A stretch of 64,000 nt of DNA, taken from NCBI RefSeq assembly GCF_025998535.1, contig NZ_AP024233.1, forward strand, positions 2,302,001 through 2,366,000. The letters run 5' to 3'. The DNA comes from Desulfolithobacter dissulfuricans (GTDB lineage Bacteria > Desulfobacterota > Desulfobulbia > Desulfobulbales > Desulfobulbaceae). The position numbers and the translations under genes are program-made. Below, one piece after another: positions 26,471 to 34,620 of the stretch. Below the pieces are notes generated by a model. That model had not been told where the DNA came from and did not search any database. It worked only from the letters and a program-made list of their open reading frames with translations. Position 1 is the first letter of the stretch; each line of letters opens with the position of its first letter.

Positions 26471-28020
26471 GACAGTCCTTGGGCTGTTGCCCACTCAAAG
26501 CCGACAATATTGCGGCTCTCCTTGTCGAACTCCACCCCCAGCAGGTAGATCTCGCCCTGGCCACGGTACTTGTCCGCATATCTCTTTTCCCTGATCTGGG
26601 CCAGGGCACTGCCTGTTTTCGCCCCCTTGCTGACCACCTTGAATTCAAGGATATATATCTTGCCTTCGACAAACACGGTCATGTCGATACGGCCGACACT
26701 GGTACTGTCCTCGACAACCACGTCCAGGCCAAGGGCGGTGAAATAGCAGTAGAAGATAGAGGCGTAATACCCTTCATAGCCAGCCAGCTGATTCTTGCGG
26801 TACCAGTCGTGGGGGATGGAGGCGAAAAAGGAGTGAAAAATCTCCCGCAACTCTTCCAGGCGGCCCGCGGCCAGGGCCTCGTAAACCCGGTCTTTCAACA
26901 GTTCCCGATCCGACGCCCCGCTGCGTGACAGGACCTGCAAAAGGGTCTCTGTCAAGCTCATACGCACTTCCAGGTTTGGAAAACCCAACCTGTACGAGGT
27001 CCGACCGCCACGTTGTCGTCTTTCTTTGATGGTCAGGTAACCAGCCTGAAAGAGAAGGGCCTCGGGTTCAATATAGTTCACGTCAAAACTACCGAGGAGC
27101 TGTTCCCCTGCCAGCATCTGACCGAGCCGTGGCGCTGCAATCTGTTTCCGCAACAAAAGATTAATCAAAAACGTCGGATTGCCTGTTTCGAACCAGTAGG
27201 CGCGAAAATCCTTGTTCCGCAAAAACAGCAGCACATCAAACGGATTGTATACCAGATCGCCAAGCCAGTTGTAGCCATTGTACCAGCGCCGCAACTCCTC
27301 GAGATCCACACCCCCCAGGTATTCGGCAAAAACCTGTTCCACGTCCCGCTGGGTATAGCCGCAGATGGTGGCATACCGTTTGTCCAGGGTGATATCCTCC
27401 AGGTTGTTCAAGCCGCTGAAAAGCGATACCTTGCTGAACTTGGAAACACCGGCGAGAAAAACAAACCGCAACTGGGCATCACGGGCCTTGAGCACCGAAT
27501 AAAGATTACGGAGACCATCGCGCAGCTCTGTAGCCAGTTCGGGAGATTCCAGGTTATCCAGGATCGGCTTGTCATACTCGTCCACAAGCACCACAACACG
27601 CTCACCTGAAGTCTCATGCAGACGTTCAATCAGCTCTGACAAGACCAGGTGAGCCAACCGTTGCTCCAGCTCGATACCAAAGCGCAGACCTTGTTGCCGC
27701 AGCATGGCAATAATTGTCTCATCCAGTTCTGCCCTGTTGCGCATCACCCCGCCGGCAAAATCGATACGCACCACCGGATACCGCCTGTCCCAGTCCCAGT
27801 GATTTTCCAGGTACAGCCCGGTAAACAGCTCCCGGCTGCCGGCAAACGCCTCGGCAATGGTGTCCAGCAGCAGAGACTTGCCAAAGCGCCGCGGACGGGA
27901 AAGAAAATAACTCTTCCCCTGATCGGCCAACCGGTAAATCAGCGGCGTCTTGTCCACATAGCAATAATTGTCAGACCGGATCTCGGCAAAGGTCTGAACT
28001 CCTATGGGAAGTTTCTTCAT
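26467..28020 (-). CDS. AAA-ATPase/PD-(D/E)XK (DUF1703-type) array, gene 2 (cassettes b, x)
   Basis: Second transcribed paralogue, 517 residues. It combines V1 type b with V2 type x. It shares the whole second half with gene 4 and the first half with gene 3, apart from a few substitutions (for example EYLGGVD where others have EYLEGVD). Walker A, Walker B and the D...ExK nuclease pattern are present. Four-base ATGA overlaps at both ends imply translational coupling. Near-identity of the nuclease-domain DNA with genes 3 and 4 points to recent duplication or gene conversion. Confidence 0.85.
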   Translation of the reverse strand: MKKLPIGVQTFAEIRSDNYCYVDKTPLIYRLADQGKSYFLSRPRRFGKSLLLDTIAEAFAGSRELFTGLYLENHWDWDRRYPVVRIDFAGGVMRNRAELDETIIAMLRQQGLRFGIELEQRLAHLVLSELIERLHETSGERVVVLVDEYDKPILDNLESPELATELRDGLRNLYSVLKARDAQLRFVFLAGVSKFSKVSLFSGLNNLEDITLDKRYATICGYTQRDVEQVFAEYLGGVDLEELRRWYNGYNWLGDLVYNPFDVLLFLRNKDFRAYWFETGNPTFLINLLLRKQIAAPRLGQMLAGEQLLGSFDVNYIEPEALLFQAGYLTIKERRQRGGRTSYRLGFPNLEVRMSLTETLLQVLSRSGASDRELLKDRVYEALAAGRLEELREIFHSFFASIPHDWYRKNQLAGYEGYYASIFYCYFTALGLDVVVEDSTSVGRIDMTVFVEGKIYILEFKVVSKGAKTGSALAQIREKRYADKYRGQGEIYLLGVEFDKESRNIVGFEWATAQGLS

Positions 28021-29570
28021 GACAGTCCTTCTGCTGCTGTCCACTCAAAGCCGACAATATTGCGGTTCTCCTTGTCGAACTCCACCCCCAGCAGGTAGAT
28101 CTCGCCCTGGCCACGGTACTTGTCCGCATACCTCTTTTCCCGGATCTGGGCCAGGGCACTCCCTGTTTCCGCACCCTTGTCCACCACCTTGAATTCAATG
28201 ATATAGATCTTGCCCTCGATCCGTACTGTCATGTCGATGCGGCCCGCATTGGTGGTGTCCTCGGCAATCACGTCCAGGCCAAGGGCGGTGAAATAGCAGT
28301 AGAAAATTGAGGCATAATACCCTTCGTAGCCAGCCAGCTGGTTTTTTCTATACCAGTCATGGGGGATGGAGGCGAAAAAGGCGTGAAAGATATCCCGCAT
28401 GACAGCGCAGTCGCCGGCGGCCAGGGCCTGGTACAGGGCCATCTGGTAACGGGCTCTCTCTCCAGCCGATTTGGCCAATGCTGACAGAATCGTCCCGGTA
28501 AGGGCCCGTTTCACCTCCCGATTGGGATAGGTGAGCGTGTAGAAATACTCGTTACCCAGCCGGTGGCGTTCCTTAATGGTGAGATAGCCGGTCTGGAACA
28601 GAAGCGTCTCAAGCTCCAGACTCCCCACGTCAAAGCTGCTCAACAACTCGTCGCTCGCCATCACCCGTTCCAGGTTGGGAACAGGGTAACGCCGCTCCTC
28701 AACAAGACGGACCAGAAAAGACGGGTTGCCGGTCTCAAACCAGTAGTTGCGATACTCCTTATCCTTGGCGAAAAACAGCAGCACATCAAACGGATTGTAC
28801 ACCGGTTCGCCAAGCCAGTTGTAGCCATTGTACCAGCGCCGCAGCTCCTCGAGATCCACCCCCTCCAGGTATTCGGCAAAGACCTCCTCCACATCCCTGT
28901 GGGTATAACCGCAGATGGTGGCATACCGTTTGTCCAGGGTGATATCCTCCAGGTTGTTCAAACCGCTGAAAAGCGATACCTTGCTGAATTTGGAAACTCC
29001 GGTGAGAAAGACAAACCGCAGCTGGGCGTCCCGGGCCTTGAGCACCGAGTAGAGGTTACGAAGGCCATCGCGAAGTTCTGTAGCCAACTCGGGAGATTCC
29101 AGGTTATCGAGAATCGGTTTGTCATATTCGTCGACCAGCACCACCACCCGCTCGCCGAGGGATTCGTGCAGGCGCAGGATAAGTTCATCCAGACAATCTC
29201 CAGGGTCGTTACGTGACAGGGTAATATTCCACTGGGACGCGTTCTCATCCAACTGCTGCCGGATCCGCTCTGCAAGCCGACCTGTACTCTGTATCACCCC
29301 ACCGGCAAAATCGATACGCACCACCGGATACCGCCTGTCCCAGTCCCAGTGATTTTCCAGATACAGTCCGGTAAACAGCTCCCGGCTGCCGGCAAACGCC
29401 TCGGCAATGGTGTCCAGCAGCAGAGACTTGCCAAAGCGCCGCGGACGGGAAAGAAAATAACTCTTCCCCTGATCGGCCAACCGGTAAATCAGTGGCGTCT
29501 TGTCCACATAGCAATAATTGTCAGACCGGATCTCGGCAAAGGTCTGAACTCCTATGGGAAGTTTCTTCAT
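28017..29570 (-). CDS. AAA-ATPase/PD-(D/E)XK (DUF1703-type) array, gene 1 (cassettes a, y)
   Basis: First transcribed gene of the array, 517 residues from the ATG at 29570 (MKKLPIGVQTFAEIRSDNYCYVDKTPLIYRL). An upstream extension to 29732 is repeat-encoded and not credible. It carries V1 type a and V2 type y. Its C-terminal domain is the most divergent of the four (VIAEDTTNAGRIDMTVRIEGKIYIIEFKVVDKGAETG), but the D...ExK pattern is kept. The other three share one C-terminal version, suggesting they were copied from one another after divergence from gene 1. The promoter should lie in 29571-29700. Confidence 0.85.
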   Translation of the reverse strand: MKKLPIGVQTFAEIRSDNYCYVDKTPLIYRLADQGKSYFLSRPRRFGKSLLLDTIAEAFAGSRELFTGLYLENHWDWDRRYPVVRIDFAGGVIQSTGRLAERIRQQLDENASQWNITLSRNDPGDCLDELILRLHESLGERVVVLVDEYDKPILDNLESPELATELRDGLRNLYSVLKARDAQLRFVFLTGVSKFSKVSLFSGLNNLEDITLDKRYATICGYTHRDVEEVFAEYLEGVDLEELRRWYNGYNWLGEPVYNPFDVLLFFAKDKEYRNYWFETGNPSFLVRLVEERRYPVPNLERVMASDELLSSFDVGSLELETLLFQTGYLTIKERHRLGNEYFYTLTYPNREVKRALTGTILSALAKSAGERARYQMALYQALAAGDCAVMRDIFHAFFASIPHDWYRKNQLAGYEGYYASIFYCYFTALGLDVIAEDTTNAGRIDMTVRIEGKIYIIEFKVVDKGAETGSALAQIREKRYADKYRGQGEIYLLGVEFDKENRNIVGFEWTAAEGLS

Positions 29571-30250
29571 GACAGCTCCATTGCGGACAGGCAAAACTGT
29601 AACAGACCATGTACAGGCCTGCAGTGTACCAATCGGAATAAGCCTTGGCGATAAAAAACACGAACCTGTTGCCGGACATGCCCTTGTCCAAGGTCCCGAT
29701 CTAAAGCCGTGAACGTTCACGAGCACGAGCACGGGATGGTTCCAGCGATATACTTCCTTCCCGGGATACCATTGGTTCTTGTACTACGGAGCTGGAAAGC
29801 GCCCGCTACACGCCAAACCCCCTCGTTCCTCCGCTCCGCGGTGAACGATTCCATAATCCACGGTCACCGCTCCTGCGGTGCCCACTCTAACCTGGGAGGC
29901 GAAAGGATGGCTCCGGGGTTGCATCTCACCCTGGCAGGTCGCCCTTGGCCAGGCTTTGGCGTCACCCCGCAGGAGCGGGGCCAGGGCTTTTCGCGTTCCA
30001 CTTGGTTTCCTGGTCAGTTGCGTGACACCGCAGGAGCGGATGTCACGAGGTTTTTTTGGGGTTGGCCATCGTCCTGGGGATGGTAGCTGTTGAACCGGTT
30101 CGTAGGGGTAGCCCCCTGTACCTGCCCTTGCCCCGGGGTCCCGATCTCCATCCGTGAACGTTCACGAGCACGGGATGGTTCCAGCGATGGAATTCCTACC
30201 GGAGATACCTACCGAAGCAAAAAGCCAAAGGCAGACTTGACCTCTTTCCC
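29571..30250 (+). repeat. composite repeat block upstream of the DUF1703 array
   Basis: 29571-29700 is unique sequence and probably holds the array promoter. 29707-29734 is a hexamer arm, followed by the GATGGTTCCAGCGATATAC module, the palindrome at 29824-29847, CCGC/GCGG hairpins to about 30050, a GGGGTAGCCCCCTGTACCTGCC fragment and a second short hexamer arm (30152-30175). No gene is recognised. Confidence 0.85.
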
Positions 30251-30271
30251 ATGAACCAGCTGAGCCGCTGA
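30251..30271 (+). repeat. direct repeat, right copy (gspF 3'-end remnant)
   Basis: ATGAACCAGCTGA-G-CCGCTGA, matching the end of gspF at 20 of 21 positions. Weak similarity continues after it (GGCGTTACT against GGCGGGTTACT). There is no gspF coding sequence upstream of it, so it is a duplicated or left-behind fragment. Confidence 0.7.
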
Positions 30272-30278
30272 AGTGGCG

Positions 30279-31139
30279 TTACTTGACCGAAGGAGTAATA
30301 ATTTTTTTCAACCTGGAGACCATTCCCGGGCCGTGGGGAAACTGTTTTTCCAGCCAGCTCTGCCACTGATCGGCAAAGGCGTCAATCTGGTGATACTGTT
30401 CCCGGCTCAGGGTGACGTTTGGCGGCGGGGTGGACTCCGGCGGCCCGAGGGGCGAGGTGATGACGGTGATAACACGCCGGCTGTCCGAGACGTGATAGTA
30501 GGCACCAAGCCCCATGACCCAGTCATCCTTGATCTGGCCCCAGAAGGCGGCCCATTGCAGCAGGCCACCGGCACCGCTGCCGGAAGTGTAGAGGGAATAG
30601 GGAGGGTTGACAGGGTAGCCGATCTGTTCGAAGGAGGTCTGGTTGTTTTCCTGGAAAATAAGGACGATAACGGTACCGGCGTCGTTTTGCCAGAAGAACT
30701 GCTCCATGACCGTGGGCCCGACACGCATCTTTTGGGCCGGCAGCATGCGGAAGCCCGGTGGCACCACAATCCGCTGGCCAAAACCGAGCAGAATATGACC
30801 TTCGTGGACCTGGGCCAGGGCAGGCAATGACCCGCTGCCAGCTTGCGCCGCCACGTCCGGCCAGGCTGGCTCCCCAGCCTGCAGCTGCCGCCGCCAGCCT
30901 TTTGCCCTCATGCACTCTTCATACGCCCGGGCAGTATAGACCGGGTCAACACTCTTGCCTGTCTCGCTGTGCAGCTGGGCAATCTTCTCGCCAATCAGCC
31001 GGCATTCCCGCGAATCAAGACTAAAAGACGCCTGTGTGCCTCCTGGCTTCTGCCAGGATTCGGAACCGGCACATCCTGCCAGGAGAAAAAGAGCAAGAAG
31101 GAGTACAGGGTTTGCAAAGATGGTTTTTATGAATTCCAT
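30279..31139 (-). CDS. predicted lipoprotein of unknown function
   Basis: 286-residue exported protein from the ATG at 31139 (MEFIKTIFANPVLLLALFLLAGC). The signal peptide ends in a lipobox LAGC, so it should be lipid-anchored. The mature part has SLDSRECRLIGEKIAQLHSETGKSVDPVYTARAYEECMRAKGW, a cysteine-containing helical segment common in small envelope lipoproteins. It is followed by a beta-rich region (VMEQFFWQNDAGTVIVLIFQENN...). I do not recognise the family. It precedes, on the same strand, the exopolysaccharide export genes after a hexamer-repeat gap, so a link to polysaccharide export is possible but unproven. Confidence 0.72.
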   Translation of the reverse strand: MEFIKTIFANPVLLLALFLLAGCAGSESWQKPGGTQASFSLDSRECRLIGEKIAQLHSETGKSVDPVYTARAYEECMRAKGWRRQLQAGEPAWPDVAAQAGSGSLPALAQVHEGHILLGFGQRIVVPPGFRMLPAQKMRVGPTVMEQFFWQNDAGTVIVLIFQENNQTSFEQIGYPVNPPYSLYTSGSGAGGLLQWAAFWGQIKDDWVMGLGAYYHVSDSRRVITVITSPLGPPESTPPPNVTLSREQYHQIDAFADQWQSWLEKQFPHGPGMVSRLKKIITPSVK

Positions 31140-31401
31140 GTATCGTTGGAAGCACACTCTTTCAGATGAACAGCATTACTTTTCAATTATCTTTCCGTGC
31201 TCGTAACCCGTACCCGTGCTCGTGCTCGTACACGTTAACGTACACGTACACGATTTCCCTTTTCATTCGTTCACGAGCACGTGGACGAGCACGTTCACGT
31301 TCACGGAAATTCGCTGCTCCGTATATCGGCCTTGCCGACCCTGGACTCTCCACACTCCGTCGCCATTTGCTGTAAAAACCGATACCCAAACAACCTGCTC
31401 T
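31140..31401 (+). repeat. hexamer-repeat hairpin between the lipoprotein and yjbH-like genes
   Basis: 31197-31305 holds only the six-base-periodic hairpin: GTGCTCGTGCTCGTACACG type on the left, GAGCACGTGGACGAGCACG on the right. The CCGC/GCGG modules are absent. It lies at the 3' end of the polysaccharide export genes and could act in the transcript as a large stem-loop. Confidence 0.8.
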
Positions 31402-33528
31402 TCAATTCTTCCTCATATCCTCCAGTGTCTCCCTGGTGTACTCGACCGACTGGTAGGGATCCATGGGATACAACCGGCTGGGTTGGCGGACCGTCTGGCC
31501 GGGATCCCTCGTGAAGGTGGAGAAGGTATAATAGATATTTCCCCTTCGGTCGCGGTCACTGAAGATGGAGAAGGGAATGCGGATGAACACGCCCTTTTCA
31601 CTGGCATCTCTGTTATCCGGGTTTATAAAATCACTGGTATCTGTTTTGGTCAGCCAGGCGCCGATGGTGAAGTATTTGAAACTGCGCCGCAGTTCCAGGC
31701 GAAAGCCCATATCGCCAGCGAGAAATTTACCTATCTTCAACCCGGCCTCGATGCCCTGGTCCGGCCAGAGCAACCCATATAAGTTGAGAAAGTGGGAATC
31801 ATAGGTCTTGGTAATGGTATCGCTCAGCTTGAAATTATTTTCCGGATCCCGCTTCCACACCGCCTCGCTCTCGAAACCGAGACCGAAACGACCATCATCG
31901 AACAGACGAAAGACCTCGGCCCCGAACCCGGCGTATTCACTCTCGAAAAGACCAACGGAAAAACGCCCCAGGACATTGAAAGGCAGGGAGGCATGCTGGT
32001 CAAAGGCCAGCACTGAAATGCGTGGCCGGGATTCACGTTCATAAAGGACCACGTCGGTCCGGGTCGGCTCGGGTTCAAGGGGAGCGAACAGGACTTCGTC
32101 AAATTCATTGAGCAGGGTAAATTCCAGCTCACCGTAGAATGTCCCGTTTTTCCAGGGATTCACCGAGGCCCTGGGCCGGAGGAAGATCTTGTTCTTGAAA
32201 AACCCCTCCTTGTTGTTCAGAAAGGTTCGCACCTTCAGGTCGACGCTGTAGTCAAACAGGCTGTCCGGGACGCGGTAGCTGCCGATTTCCTCCTCGCCGG
32301 TGAAAAAGGCCTGCTGCTGACGGCGGTTGTACAGGGAAAGATCGGCAAAGGTGAGAAAGGCTTCCTTGTCCAGCCGGCCATCCAGGAAGGCCCGCAACTC
32401 CTGGCGGCTGGCCCGGAGACATTGCCGCACCTGGCCCAGGTACACCAGGTTCAGATACACGGTGGTGATCCGTTCCGGGGCAATACCATCGACTACCCGG
32501 GCAACCCGGCCCAGGGCCTTGGCATGGGAGAGATATTTACTGTTGTTGAATTCTATCCAGATGGCATGATCCCTAACCGCGGTTTCCACGCCGGTAAAAC
32601 CGTCATTGCGTACTTCCCTGGCGAGCAGGGCTGCCAACTGACGATTATCCGCCTCATACGCCTGCCACCGTTTCTTTTCCGTGGCCAGGTAGGGCGCCTC
32701 TTTTTTCCAGGGCAAAAGCCCTTCCGGATCCAGGGGAAAATCGCCGGACAGGCCAAGGCTCCATTCCTGACCGCGCATGAAGCCACCCTGGAGATACACA
32801 TGGTTGCCCAACCGGTACTTGAGCCCCAGGTTCACGGGCCAGCGGGCCGCCTGCGGAGAGCCGAACATGTCCTCGTATTTCAATGAGGAATATTCCGCCG
32901 ACAGGGTCAGGTCCGGGGAATAATGGTACTCGATGCCGCCAAAAAGGCTGGTCTGGCGAAACGGGCTGGAAAGGAGAAAGGTGGTGTCAAACGTTTCGCC
33001 CTGGCGTTGCCGGGCAATGTTGTCCAGGGACTCGCCACCCAAGAGCCCCTGGCCAAGACCCAGGGTCAGGTCCAGGTTGCCAAACATCTTGGAGGCGACA
33101 AGATAGCGGGAAGGAAAAAGGGAGGTACCGATGGGGTCATAGGCCCCGACAGCTACCTGGGGCCAGAGAGAACTTTCCTGTAAAAGGACCAGCCGGGCAC
33201 CGGCATTACGATCCTTATGATAGCCATAACCATAACCTGGGAAGGCTATGACAGAAGACGTCTCAGTAAACTGCCCATGAAACTCCAGCCGGTCAAAGAC
33301 ACCCAGGGCAACGCCGTAATAGCGGTAGGGCTCGGCCTTGCCATACTTGAAGCGAACAGACCAGTCCGGCAGGATCCGGGCCGTGGGCATATCCCAGATC
33401 CCGGTAAAGGACTGGAGCGAGGCAAGGGGCCTGGCCTTGGTGACCGCACGAGCCGGGACAGCAAGGATGGCAGCAAAACAGGACAGGAGAACAGGCAACA
33501 GGACCAGCAAACGCCCCATCAACTGCAT
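31402..33528 (-). CDS. YjbH-domain outer-membrane exopolysaccharide protein
   Basis: 708 residues from the ATG at 33528 (MQLMGRLLVLLPVLLSCFAAILAVPARA), a clear Sec signal peptide. The mature protein opens LQSFTGIWDMPTARILPDWSVRFKYGKAEPYRYYGVALGVFDRLEFHGQFTE, the signature start of YjbH-type beta-barrel proteins. Repeated amphipathic strands with aromatic ends follow, finishing with NIYYTFSTFTRDPGQTVRQPSRLYPMDPYQSVEYTRETL. Family members accompany Wza-like export systems. It is third in a minus-strand unit with the Wza-like and Wzz-like genes; a longer frame to 33648 would overlap the latter. Confidence 0.85.
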   Translation of the reverse strand: MQLMGRLLVLLPVLLSCFAAILAVPARAVTKARPLASLQSFTGIWDMPTARILPDWSVRFKYGKAEPYRYYGVALGVFDRLEFHGQFTETSSVIAFPGYGYGYHKDRNAGARLVLLQESSLWPQVAVGAYDPIGTSLFPSRYLVASKMFGNLDLTLGLGQGLLGGESLDNIARQRQGETFDTTFLLSSPFRQTSLFGGIEYHYSPDLTLSAEYSSLKYEDMFGSPQAARWPVNLGLKYRLGNHVYLQGGFMRGQEWSLGLSGDFPLDPEGLLPWKKEAPYLATEKKRWQAYEADNRQLAALLAREVRNDGFTGVETAVRDHAIWIEFNNSKYLSHAKALGRVARVVDGIAPERITTVYLNLVYLGQVRQCLRASRQELRAFLDGRLDKEAFLTFADLSLYNRRQQQAFFTGEEEIGSYRVPDSLFDYSVDLKVRTFLNNKEGFFKNKIFLRPRASVNPWKNGTFYGELEFTLLNEFDEVLFAPLEPEPTRTDVVLYERESRPRISVLAFDQHASLPFNVLGRFSVGLFESEYAGFGAEVFRLFDDGRFGLGFESEAVWKRDPENNFKLSDTITKTYDSHFLNLYGLLWPDQGIEAGLKIGKFLAGDMGFRLELRRSFKYFTIGAWLTKTDTSDFINPDNRDASEKGVFIRIPFSIFSDRDRRGNIYYTFSTFTRDPGQTVRQPSRLYPMDPYQSVEYTRETLEDMRKN

Positions 33529-33547
33529 GGCAACAAATCCTGTCGGC

Positions 33548-34549
33548 TCACTCCTCTCCACCAGGAGTCTCTTTCTGCTTGATATTGCGAAGAGCGTTAC
33601 GGAAAAACACCAGCAGGACAGCCATAAAACCGGAAACAAAGAAAGCAAGGGCGACGATCAATGCTTTTTTCGGCTTGAACGGCTGTTCCGGCACAAAGGG
33701 CGCATCAAGGACCTTGAAGGTCTCCAGCTGCTTGGCCTCGGTTATCTTGGCCAGTTCCAACTGCTTGCGCAGCTCGGTGTACACGGCCTGGGAGGCCAGG
33801 CGCTCCCGGGTGATCTTGGACAGGGTGAGTTGCTCGCTGGGCACCTGGCGTTCCCAGTATTCCAGCTCCCTGGTGGCCTCGGCAAGCTGCTGCTCGACGA
33901 ACTCCCGCTCCCGCCGGGCATCGGAGACGTATTCATTGTCCAGGAAAAAATTCAGTTCCCCTATCACCCGCTCCAGCATCTGGCCACAAAAGCCGGGATC
34001 CTCACCCACCCAGGCAAGATTGATCAGTTCTGTTTTCTTATCCTGGTTGACAGTAAAAAAATTATCCAGCACCTCCCCCTGTAACGCCTTTATCACCGTG
34101 GGTTGATCCTCCGGCTCCTCCACCATCCAGCTCCGGGTCTCGGGATCCCAGATATCTTTATAGAGAACCGGCAGGAGATCATACTTTTTGATAAGCCGTT
34201 CCTTCAAGGTCCGGCTCTGGAGAAACGACATGATATTACTCGAACCCTGGCCGGGCAGGGCAATGGGCAGGGGTAGGTTGCCGATCAGCCCGCTCAGGCT
34301 GCTGGCCGCGGACTGATCCTGCTGGTTGGGGATCAGGGTGGCGGACGACTTGTATTCCTCCGGCAGGACATAGATGCTCACCAGCCCGGCAGCCAGGGTA
34401 CAGGACAGGGAAAAAAACAGGATAAACCATTTTCCGGCCCAGAGGATGCGCCAGAGTTCGATCAGATCTATTTCATCTTCCTGCACCCCTTCCATGGGAA
34501 AGGGAGGGTAGGCATAAATTATCTCTTTTTCTTTAGGTGCTTCTGACAT
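33548..34549 (-). CDS. Wzz-family polysaccharide co-polymerase (chain-length determinant)
   Basis: Inner-membrane protein of 333 residues with two membrane helices: one at about residues 40-60 (WFILFFSLSCTLAAGLVSIYVL) and one at about 298-318 (ALIVALAFFVSGFMAVLLVFF). Between them is a long periplasmic coiled-coil domain (LDNEYVSDARREREFVEQQLAEATRELEYWERQ). The N-terminal EDEIDLIELWRILWAGKW and the PFVPEQPFKPKKALIV before the second helix are typical of Wzz domains. It has no C-terminal kinase domain. It would set polymer length together with the Wzy-type polymerase and deliver chains to the Wza-like exporter encoded just upstream. Confidence 0.9.
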   Translation of the reverse strand: MSEAPKEKEIIYAYPPFPMEGVQEDEIDLIELWRILWAGKWFILFFSLSCTLAAGLVSIYVLPEEYKSSATLIPNQQDQSAASSLSGLIGNLPLPIALPGQGSSNIMSFLQSRTLKERLIKKYDLLPVLYKDIWDPETRSWMVEEPEDQPTVIKALQGEVLDNFFTVNQDKKTELINLAWVGEDPGFCGQMLERVIGELNFFLDNEYVSDARREREFVEQQLAEATRELEYWERQVPSEQLTLSKITRERLASQAVYTELRKQLELAKITEAKQLETFKVLDAPFVPEQPFKPKKALIVALAFFVSGFMAVLLVFFRNALRNIKQKETPGGEE

Positions 34550-34620
34550 TATCTCTTCTGAACCCTTTCGACAAAAACAAGCGACGGGATCGCGGGAAGG
34601 GATCCTGTCGCGGAATACGA

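Noticed and set aside
23313-30271. Prophage or site-specific integrative element with att sites
   Set aside because: The direct repeat flanks only the four paralogues and a repeat block; there is no integrase or phage gene between the copies.
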